A stretch of 64,000 nt of DNA, from positions 6,448,001 through 6,512,000 of the forward strand of contig CAWFHD010000003.1 in NCBI GenBank assembly GCA_963815475.1, in the 5' to 3' direction. A model generated the notes under the pieces. That model did no database searches. It was not told the DNA's origin and saw only the letters and a program-made list of their open reading frames with translations. The DNA comes from Sulfopaludibacter sp963815475. Its GTDB lineage: Bacteria; Acidobacteriota; Terriglobia; Bryobacterales; Bryobacteraceae. Every line of letters starts with the position of its first letter. Position 1 is the first letter of the stretch. Made by a program: the position numbers and the translations under genes. Shown in pieces: positions 8,793 through 17,632 of this stretch.

Positions 8793-9257
8793 ATGAGGCG
8801 CAGGAACCAGAGAGGCATGACGCTGGTGGAGCTGATCGTGGCGTTCACCATCATGCTGATCCTTACCATGATGGCTGTGCCGCTCACCCGCGCACGCATT
8901 CGTGGCGCGCGGGAAAGGGAACTGCGCTATGCCCTGCGCGAGATGACCGAGGCGATCGATAAATATAAGGATTATTGCGATGCCTCCTACTTCGGGCCTC
9001 CCAAGGCAGGGACGAACTGCTATCCCGAGACGCTCGATATCCTGGTAGAGGGGCAGAAACTGGCGGGACCGGACGGCAAGAAGGTCAGGCTGCTGCGCCG
9101 CATTCCCATCGATCCGTTCACGGGCAAGGCGGAATGGGGAATGCGCAGCGATGCGGACGATCCCAAAGCTACCGCGTGGGGCGGGCAGGACGTGTTCCAG
9201 GTTTACAGCAAAACGACGGACAAGGCGCCAGATGGTACACCGTATTCTGAGTGGTAA
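8793..9257 (+). CDS. Type II secretion/type IV pilus pseudopilin (GspG-like), first of three
   Basis: A 154-residue protein beginning 4 nt after the secretin stop. A short basic leader (MRRRNQRG) precedes the prepilin peptidase site G^MTLVELIVAF, followed by one hydrophobic helix (TIMLILTMMAVPLT). The soluble part has a GspG-like ending IPIDPFTGKAEWG and the terminal block DGTPYSEW shared with the next two genes. The mature protein would be an inner-membrane-anchored subunit of a pseudopilus. It is longer and more divergent than its two neighbours, with a two-Cys region (YCDASY and TNCYPE). Its last 26 nt overlap the next gene. Confidence 0.88.
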   Translation: MRRRNQRGMTLVELIVAFTIMLILTMMAVPLTRARIRGARERELRYALREMTEAIDKYKDYCDASYFGPPKAGTNCYPETLDILVEGQKLAGPDGKKVRLLRRIPIDPFTGKAEWGMRSDADDPKATAWGGQDVFQVYSKTTDKAPDGTPYSEW

Positions 9258-9645
9258 AGGCGGCCGGCGCGGTTTCACGTTTGTGGAATTGATGGTGGTG
9301 GTCACGATCATCGTGATCCTCATCACCATGGCAATTCCGCAGTACCAGAAATCGATTCTCCGGGCCAAGGAAAGCGTGTTGCACAGTAATCTGTTCACGC
9401 TGCGCACCGTGATCGACCATTACACGATGGACAAGGGGAAGGCGCCGCAGACCCTGGAGGACGTTGTGCGGGGTGGGTACCTGCGTGCCCTTCCTCTCGA
9501 TCCGATGACGGGGTCTAACACGACCTGGACGACGGTGATGGAAGACAACGATCAGGCGGTGAGCCAGTCCGAGCCTGGAATCTATGAGGTCCACTCCGGA
9601 TCGGACAAGGTGGGGTTGGATGGCAAACGCTATTCGGAGTGGTAG
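9232..9645 (+). CDS. Pseudopilin (GspG-like), second of three
   Basis: A 137-residue protein from the ATG at 9232, which lies inside the DG codons of the preceding gene's DGTPYSEW end, giving a 26-nt overlap in another frame. The leader MVHRILSGKGGRRG is followed by the cleavage site G^FTFVELMVV and a hydrophobic helix to about residue 34. The soluble domain includes LRTVIDHYTMDKGKAPQTLEDVV, GYLRALPLDPMTGSNTTW and ends in DGKRYSEW. It is a close tandem paralogue of the next gene (most residues identical, same length), so a recent duplication is likely. No independent ribosome site is evident, so translational coupling to the upstream gene is probable. Confidence 0.87.
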   Translation: MVHRILSGKGGRRGFTFVELMVVVTIIVILITMAIPQYQKSILRAKESVLHSNLFTLRTVIDHYTMDKGKAPQTLEDVVRGGYLRALPLDPMTGSNTTWTTVMEDNDQAVSQSEPGIYEVHSGSDKVGLDGKRYSEW

Positions 9646-10033
9646 AAGAGGGCGGCGCGGTTTCACGTTTGTGGAGTTGATGGTGGTGATCACCATCATC
9701 GTGATTCTCATCACGATGGCGATTCCGCAATACCAGAAGGCCATCGTCCACACCAAGGAAACCGTGCTGCACAACAATCTCACTACGCTGCGCACGGTGA
9801 TCGACAACTATTCCTACGACAAGGAAAAGGCGCCGCAGAGCCTGGAGGACCTGGTGAGCGGCGGGTACCTGCGCGTGATTCCGCTCGATCCGATGACGGG
9901 TTCGAATCAGACTTGGACTACCGTGATGGAGGAGGCGAGCCAGAGCGTGAGCCAGTCCGAACCGGGGATCTGGGATGTTCACTCAGGATCGGATAAGATA
10001 AGTCTCGATGGTACCCGTTACTCCGAATGGTAA
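9620..10033 (+). CDS. Pseudopilin (GspG-like), third of three
   Basis: A 137-residue protein whose ATG at 9620 again lies in the DG codons of the preceding gene's ending (26-nt overlap). Leader MANAIRSGRRGRRG, prepilin site G^FTFVELMVV, one hydrophobic helix, then LRTVIDNYSYDKEKAPQSLEDLV, YLRVIPLDPMTGSNQTW and final DGTRYSEW. The start-to-start distance to both the previous and the next gene is exactly 388 bp, consistent with tandem duplication of a unit. It probably assembles with the other two pseudopilins below the secretin encoded at 6143. Which of the three is the major subunit cannot be told. Confidence 0.87.
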   Translation: MANAIRSGRRGRRGFTFVELMVVITIIVILITMAIPQYQKAIVHTKETVLHNNLTTLRTVIDNYSYDKEKAPQSLEDLVSGGYLRVIPLDPMTGSNQTWTTVMEEASQSVSQSEPGIWDVHSGSDKISLDGTRYSEW

Positions 10034-12171
10034 GCTTCCAAGGCCTCTGCTTGCCATCGCTTTCGTAACCTTAACAATTAGCGCCACTTATGCCCAAACC
10101 ACCGCCTCCCGGTGTACAGTTACCTCGGTGCCTACACAGGTACGAGTCGAGGGAATCACCGAGCGGCTTGGTGATATTAATATGCAGTGCTCCGGTTCGC
10201 CGGGGTCAGTGCTTACGGGCAATCTATCGCTCTTCTTCCCGGTCAGTATCACCAACCGGGTAGACGCCAACAATCTGGCCCAAGACGCCGTTTTCTCCGT
10301 TGATTCCGGCATTGGGTTTGTTCCCACCGCGACCCGCGGTCTTGTTTCCGGCAACAATCTCTCACTCAACGGCGTCAGCATCACCGTACCGGCCAGCCGG
10401 GAACTTCAATCTGAAGATCTCGAATGTGCGCGGCGCGGCCGTGCAGCGAAGCCCGCTACAACCAATCACCGCCAGCATCTCTTTCTTCATACCTATCGAT
10501 CAAGCTCTGGTTGTAGTGGCGTATCCGCAGACCGGTCTTTATAGCATCACTGCCAACAGTTCCATCACGTGCGTCGGTTCGGCATTGCCTGACTCGCTGG
10601 ACATTGCCGACCTGTTCAGCGCCGGCACTGTATTTTCATCTACGCGGATGACCGAGGGATTCGCATCGGCGTTCCAGCCTCGCGCACCGGGCGACGATGC
10701 CGGAACCCGGCTCCTCATCACCTATACCGGCTTCCCGGCCGCCACGCAGCTTTATGTCCCCGATATGGTGGCCGGTTCGAGCGCGGCAGTTCCCACCAAA
10801 GGTGGGGACTTGGGCGGACCGCAGTCGGGCGGCCAATACGTGCCGGGCAGCGGAACACTGCTGCTGGTGCGGGTGCAGGGCGCCGACATCACCGGCGCCG
10901 GTGGCTTGCCGGTGGCAGCGCCCACTGGGTCGAGCCCCGTCACTTTGAACTCCGTCAGTCCCGTGACCCTGACCAACGGGTCGGGTATGGTGGTGTACGA
11001 AGTGGTGGATTCGAACAGCGCCACGCTCGAGAGCGCACAGTTCCCGGCGTTCATCGGGCTTCCGAAGAATACGCCTCCGGCGACGGCGCATCAGAACCTC
11101 TCCTATGCGCCGGTGTCGACCTTAGTTGCCGCGTCGCAGACTGCTCCAGTCCCGCGATTCACGGCGGCGGTGCCGACCACAGACTGCACCATCCTGGGCG
11201 ACTGCTCGGCAGGCTACTTCCCGAAACTTACGGTGCAGGCGCAAGGTCCCTTCACGCAGACGGTGTTTGCGGGCCAGGCGATCACGGAGATTCCGGGCTA
11301 CATCACCATTCAGAATAGCGGCGGCGGCCTCATGACCTGGTCCGTTACGCCTGTCTATGTTTCCGGGGCTTCCACCGGTTGGCTTCAATTGGACTTCACC
11401 TCGGGGGAACAGAACGGATCGGTGAGGGTCTGGGCGAAGGCGCAGAACCTTACGGCCGGAACCTATACGGCTAACCTGATTGTCGACGGCGGTCCGGTTG
11501 CCGGCAGCGTGACCATTCCGGTTTCGCTGAGCGTGCAGGCCGGACCCACCACGCCGCCGCCAACTCCCACGCCGACACCTCAAGTGGTGGTGACGTCGGT
11601 AGTCAACGCGGCGACGTTCCAGGCGACTCCGCTGGTGGCCGGCTCTCTCGCCACCGTGATGGGCACGGGCCTTTCCGGGAAGAACGTTTCCGTGACGTTC
11701 GATGGGACCGCGGCGACACTGTTTTACAACAGCGCGACCCAGATCAACCTGGTGGTTCCGACGTCCATCGCTGGTTCGAAGACGTCGTCCAGCATGGTGG
11801 TGACGGTGGATGGCGTGTCGAGCACACCGCAGGTGGTGCAACTTGCGTCCGCCTGGCCATCGGTATTTTCCAATGGCGTGCTGAATCAGGACTCCACCTT
11901 GAATAGCCCGGCGCATCCGGCGAGCGTGGGAGATGTGCTCCAGATCTACGCGACCGGTATTCCGGCTAACGCCACGGTCACGGGGCAGATCGGTAGCCAG
12001 AGCAATCTGGTCCCGCTCTACGCCGGCCCGGCTCCCGGTAATCCGGGACTGCAGCAAGTGAACCTGACGGTGCCCACGGGGACGCCTTCCGGATTTGCGG
12101 GAGTGACCGTCTGTGTCACGTCGGGCGGGCAGCAGGTTTGCTCGCAGGGCTGGGCGCTATCGGTGAAGTAG
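10008..12171 (+). pseudogene. Secreted surface protein with C-terminal TIGR03437 domain, interrupted by one frameshift
   Basis: Begins at the ATG at 10008, 26 nt inside the last pseudopilin. Part one (to about 10398) has a signal peptide (RPLLAIAFVTLTISATYAQ) and CTVTSVPTQVRVEGITERLGDI, LFFPVSITNRVDANN, GNNLSLNGVSITVPA. The frame must then move by one base near 10395-10401 to continue with GNFNLKISNVRGAAV; without the shift it ends at 10544. Part two runs to 12171 with a PTPTPTPQ hinge and a TIGR03437 domain (VVNAATFQATPLVAGSLATVMGTGLS onward), the repeated Solibacter C-terminal module. Removing one base gives a product of about 720 residues. Either a real inactivation or a base-call error fits. 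Its position suggests a substrate or partner of the secretin/pseudopilin system. Confidence 0.75.
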
Positions 12172-12180
12172 TCGGCAGGC

Positions 12181-12223
12181 AATAAAAAGCGGGGCAGCGC
12201 GGCTCCATGCCGAACTGCCCCGC
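12181..12223 (-). terminator. Intrinsic terminator of the DUF4136 gene
   Basis: Nine-base arms GCGGGGCAG (12189-12197) and CTGCCCCGC (12215-12223) form a GC-rich hairpin. On the minus strand it is followed by a T-rich run (TTTTTATT, 12188-12181). It lies 28 nt beyond the stop of the minus-strand gene; the plus strand has no adjacent T run. Confidence 0.7.
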
Positions 12224-12250
12224 AAGTGTCTCCTGCCCATCGTTGCTTTT

Positions 12251-12790
12251 TTATCCCTTTTCCTTGGGTGGGTAGTGTTTGAACATATCCGAGAGCGAGT
12301 GTTCCATCTTCTGCTCGTTCTTATCCGGCTTGCTGGAGAGGACGTCCGACGCGACTCCGCGCCAGACCAGTTGCTTGGTTTTTCCGTCGAACAGGTCGAC
12401 CGTCAAATTGCCGACTCTCTCCGGAACCACCTCCGTCGTGGCCGTTCCCATTCCCACTCCACCGCCCCACCAGCGGGCGCGCCAACCCCAACCGGGAAAT
12501 CCATCGTAAAACGTTTCCATGGTGTCGCGTTCGGTCAGTTTGCCGATCGCCGAAACCCCAACGTCGCCGCCGGATTCCACCTTCTGAAATCCCTTCGCGG
12601 ACATTTCGCTATCCACGGCGTTCATGATGCGCTGTTTCCACAGCGGTTCCGTTGCACTGACACCAATCCACGAATACGTGTGATATGACGAAAAACTGGC
12701 TTGGTGATCGTAATCTGTGCGAACGGCCGCATATATGAAACCGGCCGACAAAACTATGCCGGACATCAGAAGCGAGAGATTTTTTCTCAT
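12251..12790 (-). CDS. DUF4136-domain exported protein
   Basis: A 179-residue protein. The start is set at 12790 because AGGAG sits a few bases upstream and a signal peptide follows directly (MRKNLSLLMSGIVLSAGFIYA); the longer frame upstream is not protein-like. DUF4136 features are VRTDYDHQASFSSYHTYSW near the mature N-terminus, MNAVDSEMSAKGFQKVESGGDVGVSAIGKL in the middle, and NLTVDLFDGKTKQLVWRGVASDVL near the end, preceded by a Gly/Trp-rich stretch (GFPGWGWRARWWGGG). Family members are periplasmic or lipoprotein-like proteins of unknown function. This one lacks a lipobox Cys. It is divergent from the M49-like peptidase gene, with 61 bp between the starts. Confidence 0.85.
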   Translation of the reverse strand: MRKNLSLLMSGIVLSAGFIYAAVRTDYDHQASFSSYHTYSWIGVSATEPLWKQRIMNAVDSEMSAKGFQKVESGGDVGVSAIGKLTERDTMETFYDGFPGWGWRARWWGGGVGMGTATTEVVPERVGNLTVDLFDGKTKQLVWRGVASDVLSSKPDKNEQKMEHSLSDMFKHYPPKEKG

Positions 12791-12851
12791 CTGATCGACT
12801 CCTTTCGAAAGCATGCTATGCAAGCCCTTCGCCATCGCTAGAATAATTACT

Positions 12852-14489
12852 ATGAGGTTTCTGCTGGTGCTCGCCGCGTGTGTCATCGCGGCCGCTGCTG
12901 TGATGCCGGATCTGGCACAACTCAAACAGATGAACGCGCGCTTTGCGCCGGTGACGTTAAAGTACGACAAATCGCGCCTTTCGGCGGGCGACCAGAAAGC
13001 GCTGGCGAAGCTGATAGAAGCCGCCCGCATGCTGAATCTGGTTTTTATGGACCAGGTCTGGAGCGGCAACCGCGCCCTGTATGAAAGGCTACAAAAGGAC
13101 AAAACGGCACTCGGTCAGCAGCAATTGCATTATTTCTGGCTGAATAAGGGGCCGTGGTCCGACCTGGACGCGCATGCCGCATTTCTGCCGGGCGTGCCGG
13201 AACGTAAGCCGCTGGGAGCAAACTTCTATCCCGAGGACATGACGCGGGAAGAGTTCGAAGCCTGGGCCAAGACGCTTTCGGCCGCGCAGAAGGAGCAGGC
13301 CGAAGGATTCTTCTCGGTGATTCGGCGCGGCAGTGATCGCAAACTCACGATTGTTCCATACAGCAAGGCATACTCCGCCGATCTGACAAAGGCGGCGGCC
13401 CTTCTCCGCGAGGCGGCCGGGTTGACTGAAAATGCCTCGTTGAAGAAATTCCTGTCGTTGCGCGCCGACGCCTTTCTTTCCGACGACTATTATGCCAGCG
13501 ATGTGGCGTGGATGGATCTGGACGCGCCGCTCGACATCACCATCGGGCCGTACGAAACCTACAACGATGAGATGTTCGGGTACAAGGCGGGGTTCGAAGC
13601 TTACATCACAATTCGCGACGAGCAGGAGAGCGCGCGACTGGCGATGTTCTCGCAGCATTTGCAGGACGTGGAGAACAACCTGCCGATGGATGCGAAGTAT
13701 CGCAATCCGAAGCTGGGCGCGGCGTCGCCGATTCGCGTGGTCAACGAAGTGCTGGCCGCAGGCGATGGCGCGCACGGCGTCCGCACCGCGGCCTACAATC
13801 TTCCGAATGACGAGCGCGTGGTGCAGCAGAAGGGAAGCAAGCGGGTGATGCTGAAGAACATTCAGGAGGCCAAGTTCGAAATGAACCTGACGCCTATCGC
13901 GTCGCGAGTGCTGCCGGCCGCGGCGCGCGAGAACCTGAGCTTCGAGTATTTCTTCACGCACATTCTGGCGCACGAGTTGAGCCACGGAATCGGGCCGCAC
14001 CAGATCGAGGTGAGCGGACGGAAGACGTCGCCGCGGCAGGAATTGAAGGAGCTGTACAGCGCCATTGAAGAGGCCAAGGCAGACATCACGGGACTCTTCA
14101 TGCTCCAATACCTGTTCGACCACGGGATGGCGCACCCGCCGGCGGCCGAGCATCAGCTCTATACTACGTTTCTGGCGTCAGCCTTCCGCTCGCTGCGGTT
14201 CGGGCTGAGCGACGCGCACGGCAAGGGCATGGCGATGCAGTTCAACTACCTCACGGACAAGGGCGCCTTTGTGGCCAATCCGGACGGCACGTTCGCGGTG
14301 AACTTCGCCAAGGTCAAGGACGGTGTGCGCGATCTGTGTCACGACCTGTTGACCATTGAAGCGCGCGCCGACTATGCAGGCGCGAAGCATATGCTCGACA
14401 CGCTGGGCGTGATCCGCCCTGGTATGCAGCACGCGCTCGATGGGTTGAAGGACATCCCGGTGGATATCGATCCGGTCAACGAGAGGTAG
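12852..14489 (+). CDS. M49-like (dipeptidyl-peptidase III superfamily) zinc hydrolase, exported
   Basis: A 545-residue protein. The ATG at 12852 gives a clean signal peptide (MRFLLVLAACVIAAAAV); TAGAAT lies 7 nt before it with no ribosome site. The zinc site is visible: HELSHGIGPHQIE at residues 374-386 and EEAKADITG at about 406-414, corresponding to the HELLGH plus EEcrAE pair of family M49. The second His of the classical HExxGH spacing is altered here (HELSHG). Flanking text such as NFYPEDMTREEFEAW, YEVYNDEMFGYKAGFEAYITIRD-like sequence (DITIGPYETYNDEMFGYKA) and RVVNEVLAAGDGAHGVRTAAYNLPND matches bacterial M49 homologues. Likely a periplasmic peptidase; substrate unknown. Confidence 0.8.
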   Translation: MRFLLVLAACVIAAAAVMPDLAQLKQMNARFAPVTLKYDKSRLSAGDQKALAKLIEAARMLNLVFMDQVWSGNRALYERLQKDKTALGQQQLHYFWLNKGPWSDLDAHAAFLPGVPERKPLGANFYPEDMTREEFEAWAKTLSAAQKEQAEGFFSVIRRGSDRKLTIVPYSKAYSADLTKAAALLREAAGLTENASLKKFLSLRADAFLSDDYYASDVAWMDLDAPLDITIGPYETYNDEMFGYKAGFEAYITIRDEQESARLAMFSQHLQDVENNLPMDAKYRNPKLGAASPIRVVNEVLAAGDGAHGVRTAAYNLPNDERVVQQKGSKRVMLKNIQEAKFEMNLTPIASRVLPAAARENLSFEYFFTHILAHELSHGIGPHQIEVSGRKTSPRQELKELYSAIEEAKADITGLFMLQYLFDHGMAHPPAAEHQLYTTFLASAFRSLRFGLSDAHGKGMAMQFNYLTDKGAFVANPDGTFAVNFAKVKDGVRDLCHDLLTIEARADYAGAKHMLDTLGVIRPGMQHALDGLKDIPVDIDPVNER

Positions 14490-14517
14490 CGCCGACCTTG
14501 AGGGATATAATCGCTGG

Positions 14518-15180
14518 ATGCGACGCTTTGTCCCGTCACTATTCCTGATCGTTTCTCTGGCTGCGGCGCAGGGCGTACATCCCGTCACCGGACGGCGCTA
14601 CGCCGGGGTGATGTCTGCCGACGGCGCGCCATGGCTGACGCGGTCCGCGCGCGAGACCGAAGAGGAGCCGGACAAGGCGCTGGCAGCCATCGGAATCGCC
14701 AAGGGCTCGACGGTGGCGGATATCGGCGCGGGATCGGGCTATATGACCTGGCGCATGGCGAAACTGGTGGGTCCGGCCGGCAAGGTATACGCCAACGACA
14801 TCCAACAGGCGATGCTCGATCTGCTGAAGAAGAACATCGAGCAGCGCAAGTTGAACAACGTGGAGATGGTGCTGGGCGCGCCGGATGATCCGAAACTGCC
14901 CACGGGTCAGATCGACTTGGTGCTGCTGGTGGACGTCTACCACGAGTTCTCCGAACCGCAGAAGATGCTGCGGCATATTCGCGAGTCGCTCAAGCCGGAT
15001 GGACGGTTGGTACTGCTGGAATATCGCGGCGAGGATCCTTCGGTGCCGATTCGTCCTGAACATAAGATGACCGTGGCGCAGGTGAAGGCGGAGTTGGAAC
15101 CGGAAGGCTTCCGCATGGACAAGGTTCTGGAGGATTTGCCGAGACAACATATTTTGATTTTTCGCCGAACCACCGATTAG
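14518..15180 (+). CDS. Class I SAM-dependent methyltransferase with an export signal
   Basis: A 220-residue protein. Residues 1-18 (MRRFVPSLFLIVSLAAAQ) look like a cleavable signal peptide. The Rossmann methyltransferase core has motif I VADIGAGSGYMTW, acidic loop YANDIQQAMLDLL, NNVEMVLG, motif IV IDLVLLVDVYHEFSEP and post-motif LKPDGRLVLLEYRGED. SAM is not expected in the periplasm, so either the N-terminus is a membrane anchor or the enzyme works with an unknown supply. Homologues of this exact shape occur in several environmental phyla. TATAAT lies 6 nt before the ATG with no Shine-Dalgarno, suggesting a leaderless transcript. Substrate unknown. Confidence 0.82.
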   Translation: MRRFVPSLFLIVSLAAAQGVHPVTGRRYAGVMSADGAPWLTRSARETEEEPDKALAAIGIAKGSTVADIGAGSGYMTWRMAKLVGPAGKVYANDIQQAMLDLLKKNIEQRKLNNVEMVLGAPDDPKLPTGQIDLVLLVDVYHEFSEPQKMLRHIRESLKPDGRLVLLEYRGEDPSVPIRPEHKMTVAQVKAELEPEGFRMDKVLEDLPRQHILIFRRTTD

Positions 15181-15238
15181 TCCTTGCCCGCACGATTGCA
15201 GACACGGTCGGCGTGGTCGCCTGCGCTACGATGAATCG

Positions 15239-15985
15239 ATGAGCCCCGCCATCGTTGCTCGCGGCCTGCGGAAGAGTTATGGACTGAAGCCTGCCGTGGA
15301 TGGCGTGGACCTCGAAGTGCCCGCGGGCTCCTTCTTCGGCTTCCTGGGGCCCAACGGGGCGGGGAAGTCCACCACCATACGCATGCTGACAGGGCTGATC
15401 CCGCCCGACTCCGGCGAGATCGAAATCCTCGGCTTTCGCCTGCCCGAGCAGGACATCGAGATCAAGAAGCGCATCGGGTTAGTGCCCGACGAATCGCTGC
15501 TTTTCGACCGTCTCAGCGGCATCGAGTATCTGGAATTCGTGGGCCGCATGTATGCCCTGGACCGCGCCACGGCCGTGGAGCGGGCGCGCGACCTGTTGTC
15601 GCTCTTCCAACTGCAGAACGACCGCAAGATCATCGGCGAGTACTCCAAGGGGATGCGCAAACGCATCGCGATGGCGGCTTCGCTGATCCATCATCCCGAC
15701 CTGTTTCTGATGGACGAGCCGTTCGAAGGCGTGGATGCGATGGGCGCGCGTCTGATGAAGGACATTCTGATGGACCAGGTAAAGCGCGGCGCCACCATCT
15801 TCCTTACCAGCCATGTGCTCGAGGTGGTGGAGCGTTTGTGCGACCGGGTGGCCATCATCGATCACGGCCGTATCGTGACCTGCGGCACGCAGGAGGAATT
15901 GCGCGCCGGAGGAGAATCCCTCGAAGATGCTTTCGTGCGCGCCGTGGGGACAGCGCATCCGGTTGAACGCTTGGGCTGGCTATGA
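15239..15985 (+). CDS. ABC transporter ATP-binding protein
   Basis: A 248-residue ATPase of the exporter class (ABC-2/CcmA-like): Walker A GPNGAGKST near residue 40, Q-loop region IGLVPDESLLFDRLSG, signature YSKGMRKRIAMAASLIHHP, Walker B LFLMDEPFEGVD and H-loop TSHVLE. It overlaps the following permease gene by 4 nt (ATGA), so the two form one exporter. TACGAT lies 6 nt before the ATG and no ribosome site is seen. The substrate cannot be read from sequence. Confidence 0.93.
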   Translation: MSPAIVARGLRKSYGLKPAVDGVDLEVPAGSFFGFLGPNGAGKSTTIRMLTGLIPPDSGEIEILGFRLPEQDIEIKKRIGLVPDESLLFDRLSGIEYLEFVGRMYALDRATAVERARDLLSLFQLQNDRKIIGEYSKGMRKRIAMAASLIHHPDLFLMDEPFEGVDAMGARLMKDILMDQVKRGATIFLTSHVLEVVERLCDRVAIIDHGRIVTCGTQEELRAGGESLEDAFVRAVGTAHPVERLGWL

Positions 15986-17592
15986 TCGCCGCCATACTGC
16001 AGGCCCAACTGCGTTCGATGCGTCCGGCGAATCGTGGGCGGGTGTTCCGCGTTGTAGCCGCTCTGCTCTGGTATGGCATTTGGGTGGCGGTCGGATGCGC
16101 CGCGGGAGTTGGGGCCGCGCTAGCCAACTCGGCCCAACTGCAGGAGTACCTGCCGCTGGCGCTGCTCGGCATCTTCGTCTATTGGCAAATCATTCCGCTG
16201 GTGTCGGCGAGCATGGGCGCGTCCATCGATTTGCGCAAGTTGCTGGCCTACCCGATTCCGCGCCACAAACTGTTTCTGGTGGAAGTGATGCTGCGCTTCA
16301 CCACCGGTATCGAGGCGATGTTCGTGCTCCTCGGCGGCGCCGTCGGGCTTTGGTGGAATCCCGCGTCGCGCGGTTGGCTGGCCGCGGCGCGGCTGGCAAC
16401 GGCGGTCGTGGTCTTCATAGCGTTCAACCTGCTGATGGCTTCGGGGATGCGCAGCGTGCTGGAGCGTCTGCTCACTCGCAGGAAAGTGCGCGAATGGGTG
16501 GCGTTCCTGATGACGATGATCTGGGTTGTGCCGCGATTCCTGGCACAGACCGGAATCCGTCCCAAGTGGCTGGGGCCGGTGATCAACGCCATGCACGCGA
16601 TCGGCCTGCCATGGACGGCGGCGGCGCACACTGCTTTTTCGCCGGGCGCTCCGCAATCGGCAGCCCTGGCCGGAGCCTCGCTGATCGCGTGGACCGTGTT
16701 CGCGGCGTGGTATGGGCGCAGCCAGTTCGAGCGGAATCTGCGGCGCGACCCGCAAGCCGAGCAGGCGACCCCGGCGACCGCCGGATCGACGCGCGTGTCG
16801 CGAATTATGGAACGCTTCTACCGGTTCCCGTCGCTGTTCTGGCGCGATCCTTTGGCGGGTATGGTGGAAAAAGAACTACGGTCGCTGGTGCGCACGCCGA
16901 GGTTCCGTATGGTGTTCATCATGGGCTTCACGTTCGGGCTGATGCTGTGGTTGCCCATGGTGTTTGGGCGCGGCAGCCATCCCACCATGTCGCGATATTT
17001 TCTGACCATCGTGTGCGTATATTCACTGACCCTGCTGGGAGGTGTGACCTATTGGAACTGCTTCGGTTTCGACCGTTCAGCGGCGCTGTTCTATTTCGCT
17101 GCTCCCGTGTCCATCGCGCAGGTGCTGGCGGCCAAGAATCTGGCTGCGCTCATCTTCATCTACCTGGAGGTGGCGGTGCTCAGCGCGGTGACGTTGGTGC
17201 TGCGCATGGGAATCGGCGGGACGCAGATTGCGGAGACGCTGGTGGTGATGGGGATCTGCTCGGTGTACATGCTGGCATTGGGGAATGTATCGTCGGTGAA
17301 CTATCCGCGACCGCTACATCCGGAGCGGATTTCACAAGGGTCGGGCGGAGGATTTCAGGGGTTCTTATTTTTGCTATACCCGTTGGCCATGGTCCCCGTG
17401 GGGCTGGCCTATGTCGCGCGCTACGCGTTTCAAAGCCAACTCGCGTTCGCGGCGGTGCTGGGATTAGCGGCAACCATCGCCGCAGTGCTGTACAAGATCT
17501 CGCTCGATTCGGCAGTGGCGACGGCGGGCCTGCGACGCGAGTTTATGATGGGCGAGCTAACGAAGGGTGAGGGACCTTTGGTTTCGGGATAG
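15982..17592 (+). CDS. ABC transporter membrane protein (ABC-2-type exporter permease)
   Basis: A 536-residue polytopic membrane protein with about 12 hydrophobic stretches, for example VVAALLWYGIWVAVGCAAGV near the start, LPLALLGIFVYWQIIPLV, MVFIMGFTFGLMLWLPMVF and YFLTIVCVYSLTLLGG. It resembles large putative exporter permeases that pair with CcmA-like ATPases. Translation is coupled to the ATPase gene by the ATGA overlap. A related but divergent pair lies at 35533-37965. The substrate is unknown. Confidence 0.85.
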   Translation: MIAAILQAQLRSMRPANRGRVFRVVAALLWYGIWVAVGCAAGVGAALANSAQLQEYLPLALLGIFVYWQIIPLVSASMGASIDLRKLLAYPIPRHKLFLVEVMLRFTTGIEAMFVLLGGAVGLWWNPASRGWLAAARLATAVVVFIAFNLLMASGMRSVLERLLTRRKVREWVAFLMTMIWVVPRFLAQTGIRPKWLGPVINAMHAIGLPWTAAAHTAFSPGAPQSAALAGASLIAWTVFAAWYGRSQFERNLRRDPQAEQATPATAGSTRVSRIMERFYRFPSLFWRDPLAGMVEKELRSLVRTPRFRMVFIMGFTFGLMLWLPMVFGRGSHPTMSRYFLTIVCVYSLTLLGGVTYWNCFGFDRSAALFYFAAPVSIAQVLAAKNLAALIFIYLEVAVLSAVTLVLRMGIGGTQIAETLVVMGICSVYMLALGNVSSVNYPRPLHPERISQGSGGGFQGFLFLLYPLAMVPVGLAYVARYAFQSQLAFAAVLGLAATIAAVLYKISLDSAVATAGLRREFMMGELTKGEGPLVSG

Positions 17593-17600
17593 GTGAAGAT

Positions 17601-17625
17601 GGGGCCAGGATTACTTCCCGGCCCC
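17601..17625. terminator. Hairpin between convergent genes, possible terminator
   Basis: GGGGCC (17601-17606) pairs with GGCCCC (17620-17625) and inner GG/CC extend the stem around a short loop. It lies between the convergent permease and malate dehydrogenase genes. Only a short TTT follows, so efficiency is uncertain. Confidence 0.4.
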
Positions 17626-17632
17626 CGTTTGG

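Noticed and set aside
15927..17570. 547-codon open frame overlapping the ABC permease in another frame
   Set aside because: It is a shadow of the permease gene: the permease frame has clear membrane segments and an ATGA coupling to the ATPase, while this frame is Arg/Gly/Ala-rich.
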